Part shown: positions 18,964-27,446 of the stretch, piece after piece
Layout: every line of letters starts with the position of its first letter
How positions within the stretch are numbered: position 1 is the stretch's first letter
Assembly (NCBI GenBank): GCA_018241965.1
Contig: JAFECS010000034.1
Span: 17,248-57,791, forward strand
Source of the DNA: Pseudomonadota bacterium
Lineage (GTDB): Bacteria > Pseudomonadota > Gammaproteobacteria > Berkiellales > Berkiellaceae
Length of the DNA: 40,544 nt
Direction of reading: 5' to 3'
The notes under the pieces: model-generated
Database searches by the model: none
What the model saw: the letters and a program-made list of their open reading frames with translations, nothing else
Told to the model about the DNA's origin: nothing
Translations under genes and position numbers: made by a program

Positions 18964-19090
18964 GGTAATTGAATGCTGAACGATAAATAAGTTGACCGGC
19001 TTATTATTTTATCTTTTGTTGAACATCTACCCAACTAAAGTTAGAATATTGAATATTATTGGAAGTTGAACAACTAAGTTTATATAAAAC

Positions 19091-20869
19091 ATGCTAGGCA
19101 ACATCACACTGAAAGGTTTAGGAAAAGGATCTTTAGATCTTTTTGAACAATTCATGGCGCTCATTGGGGTTTACTACACTTCCCACAACGTTAAAGATTT
19201 GTTCGGAAAAGAACTAGGGGAAAAATATACCCTCAAAAGCCGGCTCGCAATTTTTCTTTTTTACCTTATTCATATTGTGGCTTTGGTGCTAGCGACAGGT
19301 TTTGTTGGAGAATATTTGCTGAGCGCTTCTATGGCCTCATTACTTGTCAATATGACAACGCTGATCAATGATTTATATGAACTTATACAGGAAACCTATT
19401 CTAATCATAAACGAAATCGAGAGCTAAATGATCTAAAAGCAGAGCTTGAGAGCCAAAACGTCAGTTATGAACAAAATGCATTAATCTTAAGAGATTTAAT
19501 TGAACTTAAGCAAAATGTAAATTTTATTAAACAACAAAAGCAAGAATTGGAAAAATTGCTTGTGCGATTGGACTCTCTGAATAATCAGAACCCTCCCGAC
19601 TATTATAACAACCTTTTGAGTAACATGGCTTACGCCGACCAACTTGCTGCGGTTGTTAAATCTCTTTCTGACAAAGAGAATGCCATCATCAATGAACATG
19701 AAGTAATCGGTAGTTTCATCAAAATTCATGGAAATAATATTGATGAGCTGGCAGTCATTAAAGAAAAAAATGCTGAAATTAAAAAACTGCAAGAAGAAAA
19801 ATTTAAATTAAAAAAGAAAATACATAAATTATTTAATCAGAGAATTTTCTTTTCAGACGATGAAAAAGAAAATAAAAGAAAAATAAAAGCCATTGATGCC
19901 AAAATTAGAGATTGCACCTGTATTGCTCAATTCTTTTTTAAAAAATTAAAAGCCAAGAATGCTTTGCATAAAGTAAGTACACTCATTGATAATCTTGATG
20001 CGAAATATAAAGGTCAACTTTATCAATTCTACCCCGAGCATCAAATTGCTGTACTAAAAGCACAAGAGCGAGAATATCTCTTTGAGAAGAAAATATTTTT
20101 GAGAAAATTTATATTTGAACCTTTTCATTCCAATATGGTATTAACCAGGGATAAAGCAAAAACGGATGAATTGACCAATGCGCAGTGGAATTTAGCGCTA
20201 TTAAGAAAAGAGCCTAAATGCGAAACGCTTAAAAAGTATATCAACGATCGCCTTGCACAACTAAACAGCAAGATCCAGGGGCAGCAACTAGAGGTTCAAA
20301 AGAGACAAAAACTAATACAACAAATTTCAGGCAATCCCAAAAGAGAAATTAAACAGGATTTTGATAAATTATATAAAATTACAAATAGGATAAATGAGCT
20401 TGATAAGGAAATTCAATTATCTGCGCTTGAGAAAACACATAAGCTTTGGTCAACTTATATTAGTACCATATCAGCCGTGTTATCTATTTCTCTTAGTTTT
20501 TTCTCTATGCAATTGAACGTTCTTTTTGAAAGCCTCGGTAAACTCACTGATGTATTAGAAGCCTTGAGTAAATTATTTTCTGTTTTTGGTGCAGTAGTAG
20601 GCTTGGTTGCATCCAATCACAAAAATGTTGCTGTCATTATGCGTCAATATGAACAAGATCAACAAGCTAAACTCATTAATAGTGAATTTCGCAATAAAGC
20701 AAATATCATTACAGACGTTGATTTACAAAGAGAATGTGTAGATATTATTTCTCGTTGCTCACAAGATGAATCAAAAACCTATCTTCCCAGCAAACAACCC
20801 AAGAAAAGAAGCAAAGCGTATCACGATAACTCAAGGACTGTTTCTGAAAAGTATCAATTTAGTATTTAG
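19091..20869 (+). CDS. coiled-coil membrane protein of unknown function
   Basis: This 592-residue protein has two hydrophobic regions. One lies at about residues 51-92 (LAIFLFYLIHIVALVLATGF and on) and one at about 452-505 (STISAVLSISLSFFSMQLNV and FSVFGAVVGLVAS). Between them, about 350 residues are rich in Lys, Glu, Leu and Gln with heptad character and helix-breaking points, which suggests antiparallel coiled coils. The tail is basic (PKKRSK). The hairpin topology recalls membrane-shaping or translocated inclusion/vacuole proteins, but no family is recognised. The ribosome binding site is weak. Confidence 0.6.
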   Translation: MLGNITLKGLGKGSLDLFEQFMALIGVYYTSHNVKDLFGKELGEKYTLKSRLAIFLFYLIHIVALVLATGFVGEYLLSASMASLLVNMTTLINDLYELIQETYSNHKRNRELNDLKAELESQNVSYEQNALILRDLIELKQNVNFIKQQKQELEKLLVRLDSLNNQNPPDYYNNLLSNMAYADQLAAVVKSLSDKENAIINEHEVIGSFIKIHGNNIDELAVIKEKNAEIKKLQEEKFKLKKKIHKLFNQRIFFSDDEKENKRKIKAIDAKIRDCTCIAQFFFKKLKAKNALHKVSTLIDNLDAKYKGQLYQFYPEHQIAVLKAQEREYLFEKKIFLRKFIFEPFHSNMVLTRDKAKTDELTNAQWNLALLRKEPKCETLKKYINDRLAQLNSKIQGQQLEVQKRQKLIQQISGNPKREIKQDFDKLYKITNRINELDKEIQLSALEKTHKLWSTYISTISAVLSISLSFFSMQLNVLFESLGKLTDVLEALSKLFSVFGAVVGLVASNHKNVAVIMRQYEQDQQAKLINSEFRNKANIITDVDLQRECVDIISRCSQDESKTYLPSKQPKKRSKAYHDNSRTVSEKYQFSI

Positions 20870-20952
20870 AGCTACCAGGGGCCCCGCTTTAATTTAATTT
20901 GCTTTGAGCTATACTGCATAATTATAAAGGGCAATTTGTGGGAGATAGGGAT

Positions 20953-21495
20953 ATGAAAAGAATGAAGCTTGAGAGAGCTTTTACGCTAATTGAGCCTGGC
21001 CCAGTAGTTTTAATTGCAACGCATGATGGCAAGAAACAAAATATCATGACTATCTCATGGACCATGGTAGTGGATTTTACACCAAAATTCGCTATCACAA
21101 CAGGAGCTTGGAACTATTCCTATGCGGCACTTAGGAAAACAAAAGAATGTACGATTGCGATTCCCACGCTTGATTTATTAGACGAGGTTGTTGGGGTAGG
21201 GACAAGTTCCGGGGCTGATACAGACAAATTTGAAAAGTTTGGATTGACCCCCTTGAAGGGAAAATATGTCCGATCGCCTCTTATTAAGGAATGTTTGGCA
21301 AATATTGAATGTAAAGTTATAGATATTATCAAAAAGCACGATATCGTTATTCTTGAAGGAGTCGCAGCCTATTTCAACAGTCACCTTAAAAACAAGCGAA
21401 TGATCCATGCCATTGGAGATGGAACATTCGTTGTGGATGGCCAAAAGTTGAGCAGAAGGAAAATCATGCAGTCAAAATTTCCAGATATTCTTTAA
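20953..21495 (+). CDS. flavin reductase-like FMN-binding split-barrel protein
   Basis: The preferred ATG at 20953 is preceded by GGGAGATAGGG. An in-frame GTG at 20938 is the alternative. The 180-residue product has the flavin reductase-like fold signature. PGPVVLIATHDGKKQNIMTI opens the barrel, followed by TISWTMVVDFTPKFAIT and then a strand (KECTIAIPTLDLLDEVVGVG). SGADTDKFEKFGLTP is a typical family segment. Members bind FMN and reduce it with NAD(P)H or use it for small-molecule reduction. The partner oxygenase, if any, is not nearby. The gene is convergent with the 727-residue protein gene, with eight bases between the stops. Confidence 0.85.
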   Translation: MKRMKLERAFTLIEPGPVVLIATHDGKKQNIMTISWTMVVDFTPKFAITTGAWNYSYAALRKTKECTIAIPTLDLLDEVVGVGTSSGADTDKFEKFGLTPLKGKYVRSPLIKECLANIECKVIDIIKKHDIVILEGVAAYFNSHLKNKRMIHAIGDGTFVVDGQKLSRRKIMQSKFPDIL

Positions 21496-21503
21496 CATGT
21501 ATA

Positions 21504-23687
21504 CTACGCTGGCAAGCTCACCTTAGTGACGTTGCTATTGGTCAGTGGCTGCTGCTCAGTCGCTTTGGTAGAAAAAAAGTTATCCACTTCTTTACAAATG
21601 CGTTCTACTTCATTTAAACATTCTTTGGTTAAAATAACATTTTCCTTATTTGCTTCGTTCTCTTGCCTAAATTTGCTTTCATACAATGGCTTCCATTGAC
21701 TAGCAGTGTTCGAATCGCTATAAATGAGTTCGTCTAAAATTATTCTTGCCAATGTGTCTTCTGTTTTTGATTGTAAGAATTGAATAAAACGAGCGCTTTT
21801 AAATATTTCTGGGAAATCATCTTTTGCCTGTTGAAGTAAATCGAGTTTTCCTTCTTTAAGCTCATTGATTAAATCATTCAGTTTTAACTTTTTTCCACTA
21901 TCAGCACATTCAATTGAATTCAAAGTCTCAAAGTCAATTTGATGAGCGCCATAGAAATTGAATTCCATGGTGTCTGACATTTTCTCACCAAGGTCGATTA
22001 AAAATTTCTTTAAATCTTTTTCCTTCAACTTTTCAAGCATAGCGTATATTGAATGAACAAACTGCTTCGATTTTTCATCTTTTGTTGCTAGGCTATCTAT
22101 TACCCTGAAGAAGTTTAAAATGAGAATTTGATCAATCTGCGCAATATTGTAGGATATAAAATAAAACTGCGGCAAATCTATAGAAAACATTTGTTTGTTA
22201 TCGACCACTCCATCATCAGATAAACCAATATGGAATCTAACATCATAGCGGTTAAATTCGCATGCACTAGTCCACATTTCTTTAGATAAAACAATGTTTT
22301 TATGTTGTTTGGGGATGCTAATTATTCTTGTCGCAACATTATCTTCGATGCTTTCTGAACAATTGCTGGTATCCGACTCGGAATCTGATTCTGATTCTGA
22401 TTCTGGCTCATATTCACTTTGAAGCATATTAAAACCAAAATCAAACTGCTTATAAAAAACAGTTTTATTTTTTGATTTTTTGATTTTTGTAATGTCAAAA
22501 AACAACTCTATTTCATAATCAAAACTAGTATCAATAATGCCATAGTCGCTTGTAAAACAAATCACATTGCCATCGCCATTGTAAACATCAAAATCTGATA
22601 AAGCCGCAGGCTTGAAAGATTTAAATAGTTGAAGCAACGTTCTTCTGCCATAAAATGCATCATCAAAGATGTCTTTAAGCGAGCTTCTTTTAGTATAATG
22701 TTTTATGCCTTTAACAAGCTTTATGTTATCTGCTATAGATACTATTCTTCTTCTAAGTTCTGGTGTTCCTCCCTTGGGAAGGTACGGCTTAGAGGCGCTT
22801 TCGATATATTGAGTTGCTGTTAAATACTGTTTGCCTTGTTCTTCGTTTTCGCGAATATTTTCTATTCTATTTATTTCTTCAATTTGCCGTTTATTTGCAC
22901 GAAAATGCCTTTGTATCACTTTGATCTTATCTAAAATATCATCATAGGGCATTTCTCTGTTTCGATGAAGAAAATCAATAATGGCAATATTTTCTTCCAT
23001 TTCTTTTGTTTTTATATGTTCAGGGACACTTTCTTTGAATTTGGCGCTGCGAGGGATGGGCAAATATTTTGAAAACAATGCTATTAGGTTTTGATCATTA
23101 CTTGCATGTACTTTTATAATTAAATCATATCTGTTTAGATGTTCATAACGCAAGTTTGTTCCTGCATCATCACTTTCTTTGTTTTTGAGTGTCACTAAAT
23201 ATTTTTCTATTTCCTTAATTGCTCCTTGCTTTTTTTCGCCATGTAAACGTAAATATCTTTCACATGCATTTCTTAATAATGGATAATAACTTTGATAGTC
23301 ATGGATGGGATTTAGCCAAATGTACTTGCTTACTAATAAAGGATCTTCTACTAAATCAAAATCCCAAGAACCAAGCGGTTTTTTATCAATAAAATTGAAA
23401 AACGCTTCAAAATATAATTTCTCATCAATATTTAGTGTTATAAATTTCCTTGCTATTATCTTTCTTAAAGCAATTACTGAGTCGTTTATTATATCAGTAG
23501 GAAGCAAGGGAATTAGTTTGTCCCAGTTTCTTGAGATATCGTAAGGTAAAGATGAACTTACTAATTTTATTTTTTCCTTTAAATCATGCCATTGCTTTAA
23601 ACAATCATCACGATTTTTTGGTAACAAATATCTCTCATCGTTAGGATCAATTGGCGTAGGTACTGTTATAAAATCATTAAATAGCAT
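21504..23687 (-). CDS. large unknown protein with IQ-like motif and acidic Ser-rich linker (effector candidate)
   Basis: This 727-residue soluble protein is helical in its first 300 residues. At 257-269 it reads VIQRHFRANKRQ, an IQ-type calmodulin-binding pattern that has the IQxxxR core but lacks the Gly and final Arg of the full consensus. From residue 328, GIKHYTKRSSLKDIF followed 45 residues later by VICFTSDYG resembles the opening of small ADP-ribosyltransferase-like folds, but I cannot confirm this. Residues 425-445 are a run of Glu, Ser and Asp encoded by tandem GATTCT hexamers (reverse strand). The C-terminal 280 residues match nothing I know. No signal peptide is present. Confidence 0.6.
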   Translation of the reverse strand: MLFNDFITVPTPIDPNDERYLLPKNRDDCLKQWHDLKEKIKLVSSSLPYDISRNWDKLIPLLPTDIINDSVIALRKIIARKFITLNIDEKLYFEAFFNFIDKKPLGSWDFDLVEDPLLVSKYIWLNPIHDYQSYYPLLRNACERYLRLHGEKKQGAIKEIEKYLVTLKNKESDDAGTNLRYEHLNRYDLIIKVHASNDQNLIALFSKYLPIPRSAKFKESVPEHIKTKEMEENIAIIDFLHRNREMPYDDILDKIKVIQRHFRANKRQIEEINRIENIRENEEQGKQYLTATQYIESASKPYLPKGGTPELRRRIVSIADNIKLVKGIKHYTKRSSLKDIFDDAFYGRRTLLQLFKSFKPAALSDFDVYNGDGNVICFTSDYGIIDTSFDYEIELFFDITKIKKSKNKTVFYKQFDFGFNMLQSEYEPESESESDSESDTSNCSESIEDNVATRIISIPKQHKNIVLSKEMWTSACEFNRYDVRFHIGLSDDGVVDNKQMFSIDLPQFYFISYNIAQIDQILILNFFRVIDSLATKDEKSKQFVHSIYAMLEKLKEKDLKKFLIDLGEKMSDTMEFNFYGAHQIDFETLNSIECADSGKKLKLNDLINELKEGKLDLLQQAKDDFPEIFKSARFIQFLQSKTEDTLARIILDELIYSDSNTASQWKPLYESKFRQENEANKENVILTKECLNEVERICKEVDNFFSTKATEQQPLTNSNVTKVSLPA
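22381..22404. repeat. short tandem hexamer repeat inside the 727-residue protein gene
   Basis: Four consecutive hexamers (GAATCT then GATTCT three times) encode part of an acidic Ser/Glu/Asp linker. Being a multiple of three, changes in copy number would alter linker length and not the frame. Confidence 0.7.
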
Positions 23688-23850
23688 GTGTGTAATTACA
23701 TATAGTTAATTTACTTAGTTATATTCTATATAAGTAATTACCACAAATCTTGTCGTAAAAATTTAATATTCGGCAGGAAGTCTTAAGGCTATGTCTTATT
23801 CTTATTTAAAATATCCTGTGTTCACACAACGAAACTCTCTTATCATATGG

Positions 23851-25098
23851 TTAGGGCTTAAATGATGAAGTTGAGCCCAAGCTATTCATTTCCTCCTTTG
23901 ACTTCGTTCGTGATAATAGCGGGCTAAAAATTAAGACATTTGAACCATAAAAAAGCGGATCTAAATTATCAGGATATAGATCCTTTAAATCCAAAAAGCT
24001 GGGTAATTGTGGAATAGTCTTAAGATTTGCCCCAGCGGTATTGGGAGGCAAGGGGATTGTTGGTGCTTCAAAACTTGATTCGGGCTCTATTTCATCTTCA
24101 CTTTGAACCGACTTAGGTTCTGCTAAAGTAATTTTATTTTCTTGTTTTTTTCGTTTGCTTTTGGCATATAACGTTAATGCCGAACACACCTCATCAGAGG
24201 TTTTAAAACCATGATCTTCTTGTAAATAAAAATCAAGTTTATCACTCTTATGTAAAGTAATGGGTAAGAATGCTTTTCTAAAATCTGCATTTTTTCTATA
24301 AAGTCCATTTAAGCTCTTTCGAAATTCAGCAACATCATTTTTAAATTCATCTACCAAAGAGAGCGTTACACAATCATCTTCAAGTGTTGCAGATTGAATT
24401 AGCGCCCCTTTTGCTAATAGCTTTTTAAATGGTTTACGTTTGATTTGTTTTTTTTCTTTAACGCAATCTTTTAAAATTTCCAAGAGCTCAATCGGCGTTT
24501 TTTGAAGGCCTGCATCAGTTAAGCATAACCTTAAAGGTTCTGATTGCTTGAATTTCGGGGTGCAGAAAAATAAACTCATCTGCTGTGAACCTTGAAAAAG
24601 TAATCTTAACATCTGAAAAATGGGGTCGCGGTTTTTTGTATCGTCGTATTCTTTTTTAAGTAATATCGTCACCTCCTTATTTTTGACTTCTAAGGATTCA
24701 AACAATTCTCCTTTACCAAGTAACGTTCTCCAATAGGTTCTACGTCGAGAAGGTTTAGCATCACGTTCTTTTTTATCTTTGACCTTGTTATGAGTTTGAG
24801 ATGTTAATTGTTGATTGGCTAATTCCACCAGAAAAGTAAGCAATTGTTCGCCATTTTCAAATGCTTCGGGATCCTTAAGTGTTAGTCCAATGCTGTCTTT
24901 TCTCCAAATCGGTCTTTTAAAAACATTTTTAAAACTACTAAATTTAGTATGCAGGTTAGAAAATATTCCCATAATATCGCGATAATTTTCCTCATCGCTG
25001 TATTTGTCATATAATTTAATTTTAACTTTCTGACCTTTAATTTTTATTGATCTGATTAGTTCGTTATTAGCAAGTAATTGCAGCCAAGTTGTTGACAT
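23851..25098 (-). CDS. unknown protein built from three tandem repeats of about 95 residues
   Basis: This 415-residue protein contains three diverged copies of one domain at residues 4-98, 122-216 and 223-316. Each opens with LL(A/G)xxxL(I/F)xS: WLQLLANNELIRSIKI, WRTLLGKGELFESLEV and FKKLLAKGALIQSATL. Each then has a strand (VKIKLYDKY, VTILLKKEYDD, VTLSLVDEFKND), a helical part, a strand ending in LxL(T/Q) and a final helix. Basic linkers of 6-25 residues separate the units, and a disordered Pro/Ser-rich tail follows. I do not recognise the repeat. It lacks a signal peptide and may bind a repeated ligand. The ribosome binding site is weak. Confidence 0.7.
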   Translation of the reverse strand: MSTTWLQLLANNELIRSIKIKGQKVKIKLYDKYSDEENYRDIMGIFSNLHTKFSSFKNVFKRPIWRKDSIGLTLKDPEAFENGEQLLTFLVELANQQLTSQTHNKVKDKKERDAKPSRRRTYWRTLLGKGELFESLEVKNKEVTILLKKEYDDTKNRDPIFQMLRLLFQGSQQMSLFFCTPKFKQSEPLRLCLTDAGLQKTPIELLEILKDCVKEKKQIKRKPFKKLLAKGALIQSATLEDDCVTLSLVDEFKNDVAEFRKSLNGLYRKNADFRKAFLPITLHKSDKLDFYLQEDHGFKTSDEVCSALTLYAKSKRKKQENKITLAEPKSVQSEDEIEPESSFEAPTIPLPPNTAGANLKTIPQLPSFLDLKDLYPDNLDPLFYGSNVLIFSPLLSRTKSKEEMNSLGSTSSFKP

Positions 25099-25383
25099 TG
25101 TTTGAGATCTTATAATTTGAAATTAATAGGTATTGAGTTTTAACTGCAGAATTTGGAATGAGTCAGAAGTAGCCAGCAAATTTTTGGATGAGATAATTAA
25201 AGCAAGATTTATCATTAAAAATGGTAGGCATATAATTAGTTTTTAATGTGAATTTCCTCATTATTTAAACAAATATATTATTAAGTCAAGCATTTGAACG
25301 AACTGGTTATTTGCCCCCCTTGAATGGAATATATTAAGAGCGCTGACAAACGTAAAGCCAAATTATGTTTCTTTGAAGGGGGA
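25099..25383. other. intergenic region without a recognised gene
   Basis: This AT-rich stretch holds the promoter of the leftward three-repeat gene. It leads on the plus strand into the hairpin and T run at 25384. A 66-codon plus-strand frame starts at 25324, but it has no ribosome binding site and runs through the hairpin, so I do not call it. The stretch could hold a short plus-strand RNA. Confidence 0.4.
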
Positions 25384-25417
25384 CGCGCCTTTAGGCGCGG
25401 GGGCCGTCTTTTTTTTT
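25384..25417 (+). terminator. orphan hairpin plus nine-T run on the plus strand
   Basis: CGCGCC, loop TTTA, GGCGCG is followed nine bases later by nine consecutive T residues. A further GAC/GTC pairing can bring the T run to the base of the stem. The orientation is plus strand, yet no plus-strand gene is called upstream. The T run overlaps the stop codon of the leftward gene. Confidence 0.45.
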
Positions 25418-25835
25418 ATTTCTTTGTAGCTCTTTGTTTGTTTCTCGTTTGCACCGCAGGCTCAGAACTAATTTTTTTGCGACTCAAAACATGTGAAGCA
25501 TGCCAAGCAATTGTGGGCCCATGATTTACTATCGCATCTAATGCATTTACTGCTTTAGCCGGGAGGGTTGTAGGACTAGTATGAAAAGGGAAAACACACT
25601 CATCTGTAACTGCTGCATAACCTGCCTGACAAGATCTGAGCGTATTAGCAACTAAGGACAATCCTGGTGCAAAATCAGGATCCCATGCCTCCTTAAGATG
25701 AATAGCTATATCTACCCCATATTCTATAGGATTTGCATTTTTCGTTGTAAAAAAACCTGCTATAGCGGCAAGAGCTGCTCCTAAATTCAAAAGACGCAGA
25801 GCGTTTCTTTTAGTTATGTAATCTAAAATGGACAT
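25416..25835 (-). CDS. unknown small protein with N-terminal hydrophobic segment
   Basis: The ATG at 25835 is preceded by AAAGGAG at good spacing, better than the in-frame ATG at 25856. The product is 139 residues. An N-terminal segment (LLNLGAALAAIAGFF) could be a membrane anchor or uncleaved signal. The middle contains SCQAGYAAVTDECVFPFHTS with two cysteines, and the tail is basic (KKISSEPAVQTRNKQRATKK). No family is recognised. Its stop lies in the T run of the plus-strand hairpin. Confidence 0.55.
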   Translation of the reverse strand: MSILDYITKRNALRLLNLGAALAAIAGFFTTKNANPIEYGVDIAIHLKEAWDPDFAPGLSLVANTLRSCQAGYAAVTDECVFPFHTSPTTLPAKAVNALDAIVNHGPTIAWHASHVLSRKKISSEPAVQTRNKQRATKK

Positions 25836-25985
25836 TTTTGCTCCTTTGAGGCTCATTGTTGATTAGACTTTAGTTTTATAACTTTTCTTTTAGTGCCAAA
25901 ATTGTACATATTTATGACATAAAAGTTAAACTTTCCTGAGGAAATGATATAGCTGACTAGATGTTTGGTTGGTAATTGATAAAAG

Positions 25986-26050
25986 GGGTGTCCCGTGACT
26001 ACCGTGTTGTTCGTTTAGATATTGAGGGGACAGTTCTCGGGACACCCACT
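25986..26050. repeat. REP-like element, copy 1 (complete inverted unit)
   Basis: GGGTGTCCCG at 25986-25995 and its exact complement CGGGACACCC at 26038-26047 flank 42 bases. The right part reads GAGGGGACAGTTCTCGGG and continues into ACACCCACT. Related right halves occur at 27327 and 35831. This resembles repetitive extragenic palindromes mobilised by RAYT-type transposases, though no such transposase is in the window. Confidence 0.65.
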
Positions 26051-26113
26051 TTAAATTACTGCAATGTTTTAATTTGGTCGCTGCATGATTCTGATAAAAT
26101 ATATTTGCTACGT

Positions 26114-26284
26114 TTATTTTCGTTGCTTTGAAGGTGTATTTTCGTTTTTTGTTATGTCTTTCTTGTCTGAATTTTCTGGTGTTACTTTTCCTTTTTGTTT
26201 TTCTATTCTTTCTCTTTCTAATCTTTCTTGTCTTAGAATATTATGTTCTAAATATCTATCTTCTTTTTCAAAGTCTTTACTCAT
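26114..26284 (-). CDS. 56-residue highly charged protein
   Basis: An ATG at 26284 preceded by GAGGTGATGT opens a 56-codon frame. The product (starting MSKDFEKEDRYLEHNILRQ) is a single charged helix rich in Glu, Arg and Lys, followed by a Lys/Asn/Ser-rich tail ending in PSKQRK. The good ribosome binding site and the coding-like composition support a real gene over the opposite-strand frame, which would encode an unusual Phe/Ser-rich protein. Its function is unknown. Confidence 0.5.
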   Translation of the reverse strand: MSKDFEKEDRYLEHNILRQERLERERIEKQKGKVTPENSDKKDITKNENTPSKQRK

Positions 26285-26473
26285 ACATCACCTCATAGTG
26301 AGCGTCTATGTGACTGTTTTTGGTGTTCATACACTCAAAGATATAAATAGATATTTATAACATCACATTTATGAAGATTTATTGTAAAGCGACCTATAGT
26401 GTACTAAAACGCTTAAAAAATGAGAAAATGTCGGAAATAGTAGTTAGTGTAGTATCACTGTGATCAGTGTAAA

Positions 26474-27318
26474 TTGTTGTGCTACTTCTTCAACTCTGGC
26501 GGTATTTCTCTGTATACTCTCAACACGATCATCAAAAGTAGGCCTACTTTTTTGCAAGACAAGATTTTAAATCCACTCAATATGGACAATACTTATTTTT
26601 CTGTACCACAGGATAAAATTGATACCCTTTCTGAAGGGTATATTGGTAATTTGCCTTCGATACATTGGTTTTTACAAGATTTTTATCAGCTTGCGGGTGG
26701 TTTGATCTCATGTGCAAAAGACATGATGAACTTTCTTCAGGTTTTTGCGCATTTAAAAGAATCACCTCTAACTGAAGGTATAGCACTTGTGCAGAAGCAG
26801 CATTTTCAAGATATAAATTCAGGAGAAAGTATTGGGTTGGGCGTAGGCATATATGAGGATTATTATATGCATACTGGTGGTACAAATGGATTTAGCTCTA
26901 CTTTTATTGTAAAACCAGCCGACGATAAAGGAAACGGTGGAGAGATTTCTTTGGTGCTTTTAACTCTACTTTTAACGTCACGGATTTGTCAGCAAAACTG
27001 TTAAACGAGGAATTTGAACTTTCCTCATTACATCAACCTAATGATAATGTAAATAAAGATACATGGAATGATTATGTAGGAGACTATAATAGTTTTATTT
27101 TGTCAGAAGCTGATGGAAAAGCTTGTGTCATGATGAAGGGGGATAGTCTTTATCTTAGAATTTACCGCGCTGATATTCCTTTATATCCATTAAGCGAATC
27201 ACAATTCTTCACTAAAGATCGATTCCAACTAATTGAATTCAAATAAGATCCTAACGGTCATATAGTGCTAGTGTTGGTTAATGATGATGAGATCTTAAAA
27301 ATCTCAAAGTCTTACTAA
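26474..27318 (+). pseudogene. beta-lactamase-family serine hydrolase, frameshifted and 5' truncated
   Basis: The first frame contains FNSGGISLYTLNTII, a degraded form of the YSNxGYxLLGxII motif of class C beta-lactamase-like hydrolases. It continues with ILNPLNMDNTYFSVP (the IxxPLGMxxT block), LAGGLISCAKDMMNFLQVF and HTGGTNGFSSTFIVKP (the HxGxxxGFxS box). Near 26950 a frameshift is needed to continue into FGAFNSTFNVTDLSAKLLNEE and the next frame (26986-27246). A TAA at 27244-27246 then interrupts a further 23 codons, ending at 27318. The N-terminal part with the catalytic SxxK is absent. It sits between two REP-like copies. Confidence 0.85.
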
Positions 27319-27326
27319 ACTTTGAA

Positions 27327-27349
27327 GAGGGGTTCTTAGGACACCCACT
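27327..27349. repeat. REP-like element, copy 2 (degraded right half)
   Basis: GAGGGGTTCTTAGG continuing into ACACCCACT matches the right half of copy 1 with a four-base gap. It lies nine bases after the end of the hydrolase pseudogene. Confidence 0.5.
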
Positions 27350-27392
27350 GCGAAAACACAGAAAAAGCTTTTTTGTTTTTTGCTTCTATTTT

Positions 27393-27427
27393 TGGCCCCA
27401 CAAAAGCCAAAGATTAATGTGGGGCCA
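27393..27427 (-). terminator. GC-rich hairpin downstream of the 531-residue protein gene
   Basis: TGGCCCCACA and TGTGGGGCCA form a perfect 10-base-pair stem around a 15-base loop. It begins 19 bases after the leftward gene's stop. The minus strand shows no U run after it, so termination may be inefficient. Its core resembles the hairpin at 18946. Confidence 0.5.
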
Positions 27428-27446
27428 TCTGAAATATTAGTCAGAT

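Noticed and set aside
22381..22404. CRISPR-like short repeats
   Set aside because: They are contiguous hexamers encoding a Ser/Asp/Glu linker, with no spacers and no cas genes.
25324..25524. 66-residue plus-strand frame
   Set aside because: There is no ribosome binding site, it runs through a hairpin and T run, and it overlaps a better minus-strand gene.
26085..26360. 91-residue plus-strand frame rich in Phe and Ser
   Set aside because: It is antisense to a 56-residue gene with a good ribosome binding site, has no such site itself, and its composition is what an antisense frame of a Lys/Glu-rich gene would give.
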